A program made the translations under genes and the position numbers. Positions 1 to 12,146 of a stretch of 64,000 bases of DNA are shown piece by piece. The notes under the pieces were generated by a model. It made no database searches. It was not told the origin of the DNA and was given only the letters and a program-made list of their open reading frames with translations. The DNA lies in assembly GCA_036583965.1 (NCBI GenBank), contig JAZBQD010000027.1, positions 24,311,001 through 24,375,000 on the forward strand, given 5' to 3'. Source of the stretch: Prunella strophiata. Lineage: Eukaryota; Chordata; Aves; Passeriformes; Prunellidae. Positions within the stretch are counted from its first letter, which is position 1, and each line of letters opens with the position of its first letter.

Positions 1-1334
1 CCACTGGAAAATGTTGCTCCAGAGTGTTTGCACCTCTCATTCTGCTGTTCATCTAGCCCTGCTTATTTAGCAAGTCAGTGGGTTAATTTTCAATATAACT
101 GCACTATTCATGCCAATTTGAATAATTTGAAGAAGGAGAAAGAGACCTTATATGAACTTTTTTTTTTTTTTAAATATTTTTTTCCTTCCCTCCTTAGGCC
201 ATTGGTGCACTTCAAAGGGAAAAGTGATATCTTTTTTGGCTCCAAACATGTCTTTTGGCTGTTGAATAAAACCCAAAAAAGCCATCTTTTGTGGTGGGGG
301 GTAGCTGAGAAAGAGAGATGTTGCAGTGGAGAAGTCCCAGTGCTAACTACCAGCAGCCCTTGTGTGGGAGAAATTCAGAATTCATTTCTGCTTTCTTCTT
401 TTTGGGAAAAACAAAAAGAAATGGAAATCAAATAGGCCTATTTCTTATAGGAAATAAATGTAATTAGTAGCAGTAAGTGAAATCCTCAAGTTCTGTCTGG
501 AACAGGTTGTTTCACAGGAAAAGCCAAGTGTGCCTTTTGTAGCTTAGGGGTTTTTCATGGTTGCATGAAACTTGTTGCTTTGATCTCTTGAGCATTGTGA
601 AATTTTAACCTGATTTCCTGAGTGGTCAGCACAGAAAGAAACTTGTGGATGTATCTGCAGCCTGAAGATGATGCAAGATCAGTTATCTCAATGCAATAAA
701 GATGAAAACAAATACACCTGTTGTAATAGAAGAATTAACATGCATTTGTTGTAAAACACTGGAAGTCTTCCATTTGTATGGAGTGTTTGTGGAAGCAAAA
801 TGTGTTTTGTCAAGGATGCAGCCTTTGACCATCAGAAATAAGAGGTGGGGGCATAATGAGTGGATTCATGAAGTGTTGAAAGAGTTGGTAAAAGAAAAAA
901 CACATCATAGACATTGCTCAGAAGAAAGAAAAAAGGAAGTGCTGAAGGTTTCCAAAGGTATTTTCTATTCTAAGAGTTGAGCTCCCCCATTTTTAGCTCA
1001 GAAGAAACCTGGGGTACAAAGCACAGCATCTGAGAGTGCCTCTAGTCTTCTTCTGACCTGCATGTAAGATGTTAATCCTCAACCTGCTGCATTTCATTTG
1101 GGGGTGGTGTAGACACTTTTGATCTGCCTGAGAGATTTTTCTCACCAGCGTTTTGCAGATCGGAGCCTGCAAATTGCCTCTCAAATCTTGATAATTAGAG
1201 ATGGTGGGTGGTGAACATGAACTGCAAATGGTTTGAGGTTTTCTTCTTCTTTTTATTTTTGGCTTCTGAAAAATCTGTGTGCCCCCAAAATGCTGGGGAA
1301 GACAAAAGGGAAGATTACATTTGTGCAGAAGTGG

Positions 1335-1357
1335 GGGAGGAGGAGGAGGAGGAGCGG
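1335..1357. repeat. GAG trinucleotide run
   Basis: GGGGAGGAGGAGGAGGAGGA followed by GCGG. Confidence 0.88.
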
Positions 1358-3043
1358 ATGTGTTGTTCTGCTGCCTGTGTGAAGGGCTGTGTTTCACATC
1401 CCCAAAGCTTTGCCAGGCATCCCACTGAGTGAGGACCAGCACCTCTCTCCTGAGTGGTTCCCAAACCTCATCCCTGGGGGCTCTGCTCCTCAGGCTGGGC
1501 AGGTTTCCCAAGGCTGGAGAGCCTCATGCTGCCCTATACCGTGGATTTCATCCCCTGTGAAATTAATGCTGCTTTCCTCCCACTCTGTTCTTGGTATTAA
1601 ATCCTCCACTGTCCCTGGGTTGGGTTTAGTTACCTGTGTCTCACAGCACTATGTTAACAGCAGTCCAAGGAACATGCCTGGAAGTGTGTGTTAGACTCAC
1701 CTTGGAAGTCATTTTTTCAGCAGCTTTCTCAGCCCAGTTTATTGGCACCAGGAGAAGTTTGCCTCCATAACCCAGCCATTAATTGTATAGCTTTTTCAGG
1801 TGTGATTGCTGTTCTTTTATGTAAAAGGTGAAACTTCCAGTTCTTGTATCCCCATCTGTTTCCTTTAATCACAGCATGCCTTCAATCATGACCATATTTT
1901 TAGAGGTTGATGTGTGCTACCAAAATGCTGCAGGAGAGATTTGACTGTGGATATTTTTTCCCTTTCTCCCCCAAAGAGCTTTATCCTTCTGCATTCCTGT
2001 TCTCTATCTCCTTGTCCCTGATTGTTCATGCAGCTCAGTGGTCCTGGGACCATCACCATCCTGGGCACTAATCAATAATGAAGTTTTTTTGCAATTTGTT
2101 GTGCTGCATGCTGGCTGTATAAGCTTCATAAAAAACCTCCTTCCTAAACATAGCCCTCTGCTCCTTTGTGAAATACATTTGGGTTTTATTACTAAGCAGC
2201 TGTTTTCCCTTTTGTAAACGGTCCCTGCTGAGAGACAGGAAAGGAAACAGGAAAAATAATTGAATATGGCAGGAGCATAATTCATTCAACAGGTACTTCT
2301 GTGCCTGCAGTTCTGCTGCTCAGAGGGGCTGAGCTGTGGTAGGCAGTAATTCCCCCACCACAGCCTCCTACCCAGGTCTCACCCAAACACCTCCACATCC
2401 TTTCCAGGGTTACATCAAGCCTTCCCTTGCTCCTTTTCCTACAGTTGACCACACCCTTTTCCCTGGAATAATACTACTGGTTGTGTTTTAAACCAGAAGT
2501 CAGTGTTTTCAGGCTCAGTCTACCCAGAGGCTCCTGCTTTTCTCTGAAATCTGAAGAAGGACTCTGCTGGTCATGTTTACCCCCTCATTTGTTTCAGCTG
2601 GTCCATTCAAAGCTCTTGTCTTTAACAAAATTTATGTCCTCTGGGAAGATAAGTCCCCATTTAATTTCCAGTCCAGGTAGCAGTTCCCTCTCCCAGTTTG
2701 CTGTTTCTCCTCCATCTCCCACACCCCTGTGTATTTACCTATCTCCAAGCACAGCATGGCTGATGCCTTAAATCCCTTTGCATCCTTTTTCCCCCCGAGA
2801 GTGAGATGAAGACCTTAGTGCAGGCTGCCACTTGGACACAGAAGAGATCAGCTGTGACCCTCCCTGAACTGCAAAAACTGAGGAACTTCCCTGGCTTTAT
2901 AGTGACTTTTCCTGTAAAATCTAGATTTTCTGGGTGGGGGGGAAGATATGTAACCATATAGGATTAAAAAATAGCTCCAGAGGGGTGTGCTCACTGCCTT
3001 CCACTAACAGCATCAGTGCCTGGTGTTAGTTGCCCAAAACATT

Positions 3044-3190
3044 GATGCCCCACCCCTGGAAGTGTCCAAGGCCAGGTTGGATGGGGCTTGGAGCAATGTG
3101 GGACAGTGGAAGGTGTCCCTGCCCATGGCAGAGGTTTCAATGAGATCAGCCTAAAGTCCCTCCCAACCCAAGCTTTTCTGTGATCCTATA
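3044..3190 (+). mobile_element. CR1 LINE 3'-end fragment
   Basis: It carries the CR1 3' block GTGGAAGGTGTCCCTGCC, then CATGGCAG and a degraded CCTCCCAACCCAAG tail ending near TGTGATCC. It is 5'-truncated, as is normal for CR1. Confidence 0.9.
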
Positions 3191-3686
3191 AAGTCCTGTG
3201 TTTTGGGATGAGTAATTAGCTTTGTCTAAGGGAGAAGAGAAGGCTTGGGCAATGAGAAATTCAGGCTCAGGTGTGCATGTATAAGAGAAGGAAAAAAGGA
3301 GTAAGAGCATGTAGGGGGATGTAGTGAAATAAAACTAGGGAGGGGTGGCTGCTGGGAGCAGGGGTTAGCAGATACACATTGTATGTGCACAGAAGGGGGA
3401 AGCTGGCTGTGAGTAGGAGTTAGGGGTGGACTCTGCATCCACAGTCCTTCCCCTGGCTTGCTGAAAGCCACAGTCTGCTAAACAGAGTCACTCTGAGCCC
3501 GGCTGCCACATCCTCATGTCTGTGGCTATGGGGATGGGCAGGGAAATCCCTGCAGAGGCAGGAGCAGAGCCCTCCTAGACCATGTGCTGGTGTGTCACTG
3601 AGCTGCCCAGTGCTGAGTGCTCAGGGAAAGGAAAGGCACCATTTCCCTTGGGATTATCCATTTCTGCTGGAATGGTGACTGCTGTG

Positions 3687-3740
3687 TCACAGAATGCTTT
3701 GGGTTGGAAGGCACCTTAAAGATCACCTCCAGCTCTCCCT
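3687..3740 (-). mobile_element. Short CR1 LINE 3'-terminal fragment
   Basis: Only the last part of a CR1 is present, read from its tail: CACAGAATG, then TTTGGGTTGGAAGGCACC, then TTAAAGATCACC. Homology stops near the CTCTCC stretch. Confidence 0.75.
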
Positions 3741-4733
3741 ATCCTAGGTAAGAACACTTGTCTGATGTTACACATGAACTTGTGGTCAGTGTGGAGCAAA
3801 ATGAGCCACAGCCTTGTGAAGTGCATGCTCAGAAGTAATGAATTAAGAAACTGTGTGTATGATCTTACGCTATAGGTGAGCTAAAAAACTTGGCAAAAGG
3901 GGCAGTTTCTCACTTTTCTTTCTTCTGAAAAGTTTGACTGGTGGCAAGGCAAACCAGGTCATCTCACCAAACTTTGAGATAGCTTTTGTTCCAGTGCAGA
4001 ACCATTTAGCAATAAACAGTTCATGAATTTAAATTTCTTTCTAACCTAAAATATTACAGTTCTGGATTCTATTTTTCTTTTCCCTTTTGTTTTATGTGAC
4101 ATCTGGACTGTTCAGGGAGTGTTATTCCATCTTCAAATGGGGGTAATTGTCTTTTTGAGCGATGGAGGTTTTGTGGATTGAGTAGAATAATGAACACGTA
4201 GAGAAAAGATAATGCAGCTGACTATCGCCTTTCACATCTGGGAACATAAGATCTTTAATTGATTTAGAGGGGTTATTTTGTCCCAACACTTGCAATTAGC
4301 AGCTCTTAATCAGTAAAATGCTTTTAAGAAATCTGGCTTGATGGGTAGATTGGTAAAAGGAGCAGGAGGAGCAGATATTTGATGAACCATCAGATAATGA
4401 TGGTTTCTTATCTCCTCTCCCAAAACCCTCTGTGTTCTGTGAGAAGAGCTGGCTGGGTGGGAAACAGATCTGCATGTTGCTTTCTTCAAGCCATAGATTA
4501 AAGAATCAGGCTGGAGGAGGCTTTGAGTTCAACTGCTCTGTCCCAGGGCAGGGTGGAGGCACCTTTATCATCGGGAGGCACCTGATGTTACGGAATATGG
4601 TTTTGGCAGCCTCAGGCTGTGGAGGCTGTGCCCTTGTGCTTCTCCTCACAAGCTCCACTTCCAATCTCCTTGAAGCTCACCGTGCAGAGGGTACCCTGTG
4701 TGAACGTTTTCCTCTCTCTTTGGCCATGTTTAG

Positions 4734-4843
4734 GTGCAAGGCACTGGGAGCTGAGCAGGAAGGAGATTCTTGCTGCGAGGATGAGCGGGCGGCGCTAGAG
4801 ATGATCTGTGCTTCGGCCCAGCTGGAGCTGTCTGAATGAAGCT
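4734..4843 (+). promoter_or_regulatory. C1orf21: Probable 5' UTR segment of C1orf21 exon with two upstream ORFs
   Basis: A pyrimidine tract ending GTTTAG at 4733 is the best-looking acceptor before the start codon. A second possible acceptor is CGGCCCAG ending at 4820. If the longer form is used, the leader has an upstream ORF at 4781-4798 (MSGRR then stop) and another at 4801-4839 (MICASAQLELSE then stop) that ends four bases before the main ATG. A further out-of-frame ATG at 4836, in weak context, overlaps the coding start. The segment has several CpGs, unlike the flanking intron, which supports it being exonic. The exon start is inference. Confidence 0.5.
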
Positions 4844-4937
4844 ATGGGCTGTGCCTCTGCCAAGCATGTGTCTACTGTTCAAAACGAAGAGGAAACTCAG
4901 AAGGGCAAGAACTACCAGAACGGAGATGTGTTTGGGG
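4844..4937 (+). CDS. C1orf21: C1orf21 orthologue, coding exon 1 (start codon, residues 1-31)
   Basis: This exon opens MGCASAKHVSTVQNEEE and continues to GDVFG, which I recognise as the N-terminus of the vertebrate C1orf21 family, a small acidic protein of poorly known function. The ATG at 4844 has G at -3 and G at +4, a good initiation context. Gly2-Cys3 with small residues behind fits an N-myristoylation site with a possible palmitoylated cysteine, so membrane attachment is a reasonable inference. The exon ends after the first base of codon 32 at a strong donor (G|GTGAGT), giving a phase-1 intron. The codon is completed by AT at the start of the next exon to give Asp. The reading frame runs on past the donor, but that extension does not resemble the family. 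Confidence 0.97.
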
Positions 4938-5224
4938 GTGAGTGTCTCAGGGTTGTCTTTTCTCCCAGCACCATGGATGTCCTGGAAGGTGGATGAGAGA
5001 GTCTTAACCTTTCACCAAAATACAAAGCAAAATGCCTGTTAAAATATGTCACAATGACAGAGCAGTTGGCCCATCCAGGGGAGGGCCAACTTGAAACAGA
5101 GGTGAAGTCCTTAGTGAAAAAATAACATTTTAGGTGATGTGTGGTACTACGCTGTCTTTACCTCCATAAATCCTGGAATAGTTCAAAGACAATGAGTTGC
5201 ATACCTCCCTTATGCATTTATAGA

Positions 5225-5295
5225 TGTATTATTTATATATATGTATATATATGTTATATATTTATTATTTATATATATTTATTTATATATGTATC
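5225..5295. repeat. AT-rich imperfect simple repeat
   Basis: Mixed TATATG, TATTTA and TTTATATATA units. Reading frames across it are low complexity and not coding. Confidence 0.85.
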
Positions 5296-6116
5296 TCTGG
5301 TGTGTGTTTGTCATTGGGTACCAACATAGTTGACTTATTTCCTAAATATAAAAATCTGTTTGGTAGGAAAAAGTAATTCCTCACTTCTGTAAAGCAATAA
5401 AACATTAGTTCTGAAGTCCTGCAGCAAACAGGGTTTGAAGGTACAATGAAACTAGAAACTGAGGGAATTAGTGGTGCTGGGAATGTGGGATGGAAACATC
5501 TGGTTCACTGTGAAGACTGATCTGTGAGCCAGATCTTGTGCATCAAGGAGAAGTAAAGTGATAGGAGATAAAATCATAGGCAGCTTAATGGGTTTCTTTT
5601 TGCCCCAGAGTCTGTTAGTATACACAAATCCTTTTTTAGATAAAGATGTAAATCTTTTAATGTCAGGAATTATCTGGAAGACTGTTCAGAAATGAAATTT
5701 CTAGATCTGCCCAGATACCTGTGTGAAAGTTGTCAGCTGTGAATAAGCTGCCTTGGTGCTGTTATTCTTAAAACAGGTGTCCTTGGTACTGAGTACACCA
5801 AACCTCCCTGGTGTTTTTTCCAGCCTTTCTGAGGGCTAGCTTGCTCTCCCAGTGGATCCCAGAGTAAGGACTCACAGAGGTGTAAACTGAAGAGAAAGCA
5901 GTTGTTGAACAAACTTCAGGACTGTTCAGCCCTCTTTCTCATCCCTGGGAGATGCTGGGTTTGGAATTGTCAGCTCAGTGCATTGCTTTTGTTTAAAATA
6001 GGCTTTAAGTGCTGTCATAAACAGAAAATTCTATCAGTTGCTCAAAGGAATTTGAGTTTAGATTTTAGCTTATACTTAGTGAGGGAGCAATTTTTGGCAA
6101 AATGGCAGTCTCAGTA

Positions 6117-6137
6117 TTTTTTTTTTTTTTTTTTTTT
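6117..6137. repeat. T homopolymer of about 21
   Basis: An uninterrupted T run is followed by GGTGGTGG. No retrocopy body is recognisable on its right side. Confidence 0.9.
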
Positions 6138-6544
6138 GGTGGTGGTTTAACCACATGCTGTGGGCCAAAGATCATAACTTTAACACAGGAAACTTTAAGT
6201 AGCTTCTGGATTCAGAGGATCAAGAAGATTGAAGGGATTTTAAAAGGCTCCCATTTATAGAGCTGGACTGGTGTCAGCAGTATCATTTAGCTATTCTGGG
6301 ATCCATTTGAGGGCTGTTAATCGTTCTGTATTTTCCTGTCAGGAGTACTACCTGCTCTTAACCATTTTCTGGCCCATGCTTTAGAGTTTAGGTTTGGGAT
6401 TTGTCATTCCTAAAGACCTGAGTCCATGACTGATTCCTTCTTAGCAGAGTTGGAGTCTGACTGAACTCACTGAATGGTGACCTCAGAAGTCACAGTTTTT
6501 CCCTTGCTAGTGAAAGACAGCTTCTAGGTCAGGAGCTGGGTGCA

Positions 6545-6785
6545 GGGGGGGTTGAGCTGGAGTTTTACAGATCATCCAGTGCCACCCCCCTGCCCCTGGG
6601 CAGGGACACCTTCCACTGCCCCAGGGTGCTCTAAGCTCTGTCCAGCCTGGCCTTGGATCACTTCCAGAGATCCAGGGGCAGCCACAGCTTCTCTGGGCAC
6701 CCTGTGCCAGGGCCTCTGCACCCTGATGCTTCCTTTCTTATTTCTGGGGAGGGACAGAAGTGTCCCACCCAGGCAGTGGCCATGA
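6545..6785 (-). mobile_element. CR1 LINE 3'-end fragment
   Basis: It contains GGGACACCTTCCACTGCC, then GCCTGGCCTTGG and the CACAGCTTCTCTGGGCACC block shared with several other copies here. The tail end is degraded. Confidence 0.9.
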
Positions 6786-8550
6786 GCAGAGTCTCTGTGC
6801 TGCCTGGAGGGATTGAAAGCTCCCTGCAGTATGAACAGGCAGAGCTAAACCAAGGTGAGGAGGTAGGGAAACGAGGAGCCAGGAGGTGATGGAAAGGGGA
6901 TTAGAGGTTGGTTCTTGGGGAGGAGGCTGCAAAGTGAAGGAAGCAGAAGCCAGGTGGGGTTGGAAGGTCCTGATGTGTCAGTAACACCCTGAGAATATCA
7001 GTGAGCCATGCTGTGCATGGGCAGGGAGCACAGGCAGTGGTGGCAGCTGGGGACCCGTGTGACATCAGGTGCCTGTGCAGAAGCAGCAGGGATGAGCCTC
7101 AAGGCTGTGACAGCCACACTGCCTCAGATGTTTCACAGGGGGAGCAAATCCTGAGGGATTTGGTAGAGCAGTGAGAGAGGATTAAAGGAAAAGAGCAGAG
7201 TGCTGGTGCTGCCTTCCCTGGGCAGGCAGTGGGGTCTGAAGGATGTGGCTGCCAGGAAACTGCCCCTCACTGTGTGACTGCACCCCACTGGGAACAGTTC
7301 ACCTTCCTTCCTCCAGCACCTGCCCCACACAAGCTGCAGGCAGAAAGAGTCAGTAATAAGGATTGTACTTTCCACTTAAGCAGTGTTTAGATTTTTTTTC
7401 CCATGAGTAGATTTTACTTGACTGACATTGGATCCAGAGAGAATTTTCTGAGCCTCTCGGAGTGGTGCAGTTCTGCTTTGGCTCTTCCTCAGAACCTCTG
7501 GATCTTTTTCTCTTCTTTCATGGTGGGATTGGTTGCAGTCAAGTTTATTGACTATTGGGAGATCATGGCTTCTGAGAGATTTATTTTTTTTTAACTTTTA
7601 AAAGTCACTGCAGGTTAAGATTGATCTCCAGTACCCAGTTAAAAGCTGTTTCTTCCCCAGCTTTTAACCTTTTACTTTAGCTGAGCAGACACACTGAGCC
7701 AGGTGCTTGCTATGAATTTGAAATCCTGGTGTTTAAAACCAAGAAACCCACCATGAAACCCATGAATTCTGTAAGGACAAATCCTGGTAAATAAAACCAA
7801 AACATAAAAATTTCCACCCTGTCCCAAGCTGTAGAAGTCATGCTGTAATATATATTTAAATAATTGAGTTAGCAGGCCTATCAAAGGAGATGTTCTAGAG
7901 AAGATTGAATATAATATGATTATTATGTCTGTTGGTCTCTAATGACTTTAAAATCCCTCTAATAAGGATAGTAATAATAAATCTTCATTTATTCATCATT
8001 CCACTTCAAAGCTGATTTCCAGGGCAATACATAAGAACTATAATATGTAAATACCAATGAAGAACAAAATGCCATGATAGAGCCTTGAGCATTGTTGATT
8101 TCAGCATATGTTTTAATAATATAACATCTCTTGTAGATTAATTTTATTTGTGCCTTTATAAAAAATTATGGGATGTTCCTTTGAGGAGGAGGTTATTGAA
8201 GTAATTCTTCCTGTAAGAAACTAAGTGTAATATGATTTGGGAGGAAAAAAAAAGTTCTAGAATGTGTTCATTAGGCTGAGAGGCTTAATCCAGATGTTTC
8301 CATGGAGCCTCCTGGGTGCTTTGCAGAAGGGGGAGTGAACATGTCAGATCAGAATTTCCTGACAAGATGGCAATATCATGGTGGGGATTTCTGTTACTAA
8401 GAGCAGCTCCAATTGCTAAACCTGTCTAAATAAAGCTGAATGCAAAGCACAGTAGTTTATAAACCAGTTTATCTCAGAAGCAGCTGGGAGAAGGCTAGGA
8501 AAGGAAATCTTCAGCAGTAAATTGTAATGAGATTGGAAAATTGATTAATG

Positions 8551-8694
8551 CACCAGGGCAGGCTGGATGGGGCTTGGAGCAAGCTGGGACAGTGGAAGGT
8601 GTCCCTGCCCATGGCAGGGGTGGGATGGGATGGGCTCTAAGAGTTGGGCTCTAAGGTCCCTCCCAACCCAAACCCTTCTGGGACTCTGTGATAG
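8551..8694 (+). mobile_element. CR1 LINE 3'-end fragment
   Basis: It holds AGTGGAAGGTGTCCCTGCC and CCCTCCCAACCCAAACCC with the TTCTGGGACTCTGTG end. GGGCTCTAAG is duplicated just before the tail (GGGCTCTAAGAGTTGGGCTCTAAG). Confidence 0.92.
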
Positions 8695-10060
8695 TATCTG
8701 ATCACTTCACAAGCTCTAGGGCAGTGTTCTTTCTCATGTTAATGGTTTTTTTTTCTTCCTATGTGTTTTATGGGATTGTCTCCCTTCTGTTCATCCCTGT
8801 CTTGTGACAGGAATTTCCTTCCTTGTCTCTGTCAAAGACAGCAGAGCCCTGACTTAGTTTGAAGTAAATGCCAAATTGCCAAAATAATTGAAACCTTTAA
8901 AAATGTCCACTCTATGCAGCAGGAGGGGGAATTTGGGCTATTATTTACCTTTCCTAAATATGCATTGTCACTCCAAAAATAGTGTGTCCAGACCTTTGTA
9001 GAGGTTAGTTTCCTTTGAAGGCTCTTTCCTTAACAGGCCACAAGTATCATCTTACTGAAAACTTCAGTCTTGGGATGTTGCTCAGGAAAATTCAAAATAT
9101 CTCCAGGCCTAGCAAGACTGTTCAGATGTCCTTAATTAATATGAGGTAACTTCTAAACCCCTCTTGTTCTGGTACACAAAATTCTGGAGGTCATCTGGCC
9201 ATTTGGACTGGGAAAGTTTTCAGTTGAAATTTTCAGTCAGAAAAATACCTGAGAAGTGTTTTCAGTGAATAACACCTTCCTGTTGTTACTCAATTTTAGC
9301 CCCTCTCCCTTCCCCTCAGTTGTCAGGGGAAAAAAAAGAAATCTAAAATTGAAAATGAGAATTTCTTTGTTCTGGAAGGCAGCATGGCTGTCCTCAGTGA
9401 ACTGAAGCTGTCTGGAGTGCTGTAGCTTAAGCAATGGAACTTGTGTCCTGTCAAGTGTGGATGTGTGCTGGCATCAGAAGGTCTCCCTGCCCCCAGACAC
9501 TACATTTCCCTTTGCCTGGCAGCCTTTATTTGATGGGCTGTGGTGGTTAGCTGATGGGCACTCCAGCAGGAACTGCTCCAGCTCATGTGGCTGTCCTGAT
9601 AATGTTCTGCAGTATCAGCTCTTGCTCATTCTGGGGACAGATGCATGAGGGGACCAGCCCCAGTGCTGTGTCCTCATTCCATACTTTGAGAATATAACTT
9701 TTGTTAAAGACATTTTCAAGCATGAAAATATTTTGGGTACAATCCCAGGCACTTGTTCTTAATCAAAGCTCCATGGAAGTGAGTGGCCTGTAAGCACCCT
9801 GCTCTCTGAAAACTCAGGGGTACAAAACCAAATATCACAGTTTCAAAGGAGGAGATTTTCATTGCTTAAATTCAGATTCTCTCAGAGCTCCTGAAAGGGA
9901 AGGTTTCATGTTGTTCATGGTTTCAGCAGCTCATGTTGTGAAGTAGAGCTTGTCCAGTGCTTGAAAGCTTAAGAAAAGCAGATGAGTGAGTGAGTGCATT
10001 GCAGCAGAGGGTTGAAGTGCATGAGCATCTTCCAGAATTTACTGGACTCTGTGTGTTTTA

Positions 10061-10300
10061 ACTGCCAGAGGGCAGGTTTGGATCAGGGATTGGGAAGGAA
10101 TTCTCCCTGGGAGGGTGGGCAGGCCCTGGCACAGGGTGCCCAGAGAAGCTGTGGCTGCCCCTGGATCCCTGGCAGTGCCCAAGGCCAGGCTGGACAGGGC
10201 TTGGAGCAACCTGGGCTAGTGGAAGGTGTCCCTGCCCATGGCATGGGTGGGATGGGATGATCTTTGAGATCCCTTCCAACCCAAACCCTTCTGTGATTCT
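10061..10300 (+). mobile_element. CR1 LINE 3'-end fragment with intact tail
   Basis: The copy runs from CTGCCAGAGGGCAG through GGGTGGGCAGGCCCTGG and GTGGAAGGTGTCCCTGCC to CCCTTCCAACCCAAACCC and TTCTGTGATTCT. It belongs to the most common subfamily in this window. Confidence 0.94.
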
Positions 10301-10783
10301 CTTTCCTTGCCTTGTTTAGCAGTTTGTTGATAGCCTGCTTCTTATCTAAGTAAAAAGGGGACAGTTCTAAACAAGTGCTTCAGGAAGTGAGAGAAACTAA
10401 CAGAACCAAACCCTGGTTATATTTATGTGGGAAATGGAACAAAATTGCATGTGTTATCTAGGTTTATGATGTATTTGTGTAACTCTAAGAACACCCTTGG
10501 TAAGTCAATAATTTACCATTTTATTACCATAAGGAAGCAATAGAGTTTAAAGAAAATCAAAACAAAACCAAACCACACCCTCAGGTTTTGTCTAGTTCTG
10601 TATTCATGATCAATGTGTGCAAAGAAAGTGTTTTCCACATGAATTAAAATTGTATTTTCACTTTTTGTGTATACAAGTGGCTCATCTTTATGCTCTTGGA
10701 AAAGGTGCTGCTTTTGCAGCAGAGGGAAGAGGCTGCTCTGAGTAGTAACAAAACAAGCTCTTCCTCACTCTGCAGCACAGAAA

Positions 10784-10805
10784 TATAGATATATAGATAT
10801 ATAAA
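10784..10805. repeat. ATAG/ATAT short repeat
   Basis: AATATAGATATATAGATATA followed by TAAAC; about two units of an eight-base repeat. Confidence 0.75.
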
Positions 10806-11010
10806 CATTACAAAAAGAGCAGTCCCAGGCATGGCAATGAACCTGATCCAGGGAATGCAGTGAGGAGCACCAGGAGAAGAGGAGAGATGGGAGAGAAGAT
10901 CCCTACAGCCTGGGGCTGAGCTCCCTGCAGGAGATGGGAGCAGAGGCAGCACTAGAGACAGGCAGACCTGCTCTGGCAGGGACTGGAGGCACAAGTCTCA
11001 GCAGAAGCAG

Positions 11011-11082
11011 AGCTCCTGGATCCATGGGCAGGAGCTCCTGGATCCATGGGCAGGAGCTCCTGGATCCATGGGCAGGAGATGC
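11011..11082. repeat. 22-base tandem repeat, about 3.3 copies
   Basis: The unit AGCTCCTGGATCCATGGGCA plus GG is repeated three times without a change, followed by a partial fourth copy. It contains GGATCC. Confidence 0.93.
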
Positions 11083-12068
11083 AGGTGGGCTCTCAAGGGG
11101 CTGGTTGTGGCCTCTTAGTGCACTCAGGACTGACAGCAGCTGTCCATTCATTGTGCTCTCTATGTAATGATGGTGATTGAAATAGTTCTCCCTTCTACTC
11201 TTTTCCCCATTTTTTCCCCCCTTGGAAGTGGAGAAACACTGATCTGGTGTTCCTTTGGGGTGACATCCAGGCCTGTGGAGAGGTTCCTGTGGGCTCCAAG
11301 AAGGTACCTTGCCTCTTTTGGCAAGATTGGTTTTCAGATTTCTATTTTCACCAATCAGCAGAGAAGAAAACCAGTTCAGAAGTGATGGGAGAGTAGCTTT
11401 TTAGATACCTGAGTGCTGGAAAATTACTTAGCTGTAAATGGTCCAAGCAGTAGAGCAACAGTGTTTGAAGGTATTTCTTGGTGCCTATTTGAAAAAAAAA
11501 AAAAAATCAGAAATACCCAAAAAGAGATGCCTTTCCTGAATGGATAGAAGATCTTTGCCATGGAGAGGTTGCTGAGGTTTTCCTACCTGAAAGAGAGTTG
11601 GACTTAGAGCAGGTATCCATAAATTAGTTAGACAGCCCCTGCACTCTATATTGACCTTCTTCTGGTGGTTAATCTTCTTGGACTGTTTTTACAGCCCCTT
11701 GTCATGGTATTAGGTGAGGGAATTATTCTGCAAAGTCGTTTTCCTTAGTGGAAGGGAGCTGTTTTTATCCAGACCTTTGCAGTGCTGGGTTTGGAATGAC
11801 ACACACACAGCTGGACTGGGCACTCTGAGTGGGGATTTACAGTGCAGAGACAGGAGGTGAGCAGCCAAGGTGGGCAAACAGGGCTTTGATATCCCTGTTC
11901 TAGGAGCAGAAATTAATAACAGGCAGGTCATCACTTCCTTGCTGCTTATTCTCCTGTGAGCTTTCCCCCTTTGCAAGCATCAGAGAACCCAGGGGGCTCC
12001 AGGGGACCCTGAGGCTCTGCAGTCCCTGCAGTGTGGGCAGAGGGAAGCTGGGGTTATTCTAGGGAGTG

Positions 12069-12146
12069 ACCTTTCCTCCAAGCTGCTTAACCCCATGGAG
12101 AGTGCAGACCTTTCCTCCAAGCTGCTTAGCCCCATGGAGAGTGCAG
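12069..12146. repeat. 39-base tandem duplication
   Basis: Two adjacent copies start ACCTTTCCTCCAAGCTGCTT and end GGAGAGTGCAG. They differ at one base (AACCCC against AGCCCC). Confidence 0.93.

Larger units (their letters stand above)
1..4733. other. Non-coding sequence upstream of the first coding exon, probably 5' intron
   Basis: I see no exon or promoter. It holds a T run near 160-175, a GAG-triplet run at about 1335-1357, and two CR1 pieces (3044-3190 and 3687-3740). No CpG island is present, so the gene's promoter and first non-coding exon are probably to the left of the window. Reading frames here, including one of 172 codons on the minus strand at 993-1511, have no recognisable protein content. 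Confidence 0.7.

Noticed and set aside
4490..4570. AGAATCAGGCTGGAGGAGGC as a possible CR1 tail
   Set aside because: Similarity to CR1 is limited to a few bases and the following sequence does not fit.
4432..4839. 135-codon plus-strand frame ending just before the C1orf21 ATG
   Set aside because: It crosses the likely intron/5' UTR boundary, resembles no family, and its last codons are simply the upstream ORF described above.
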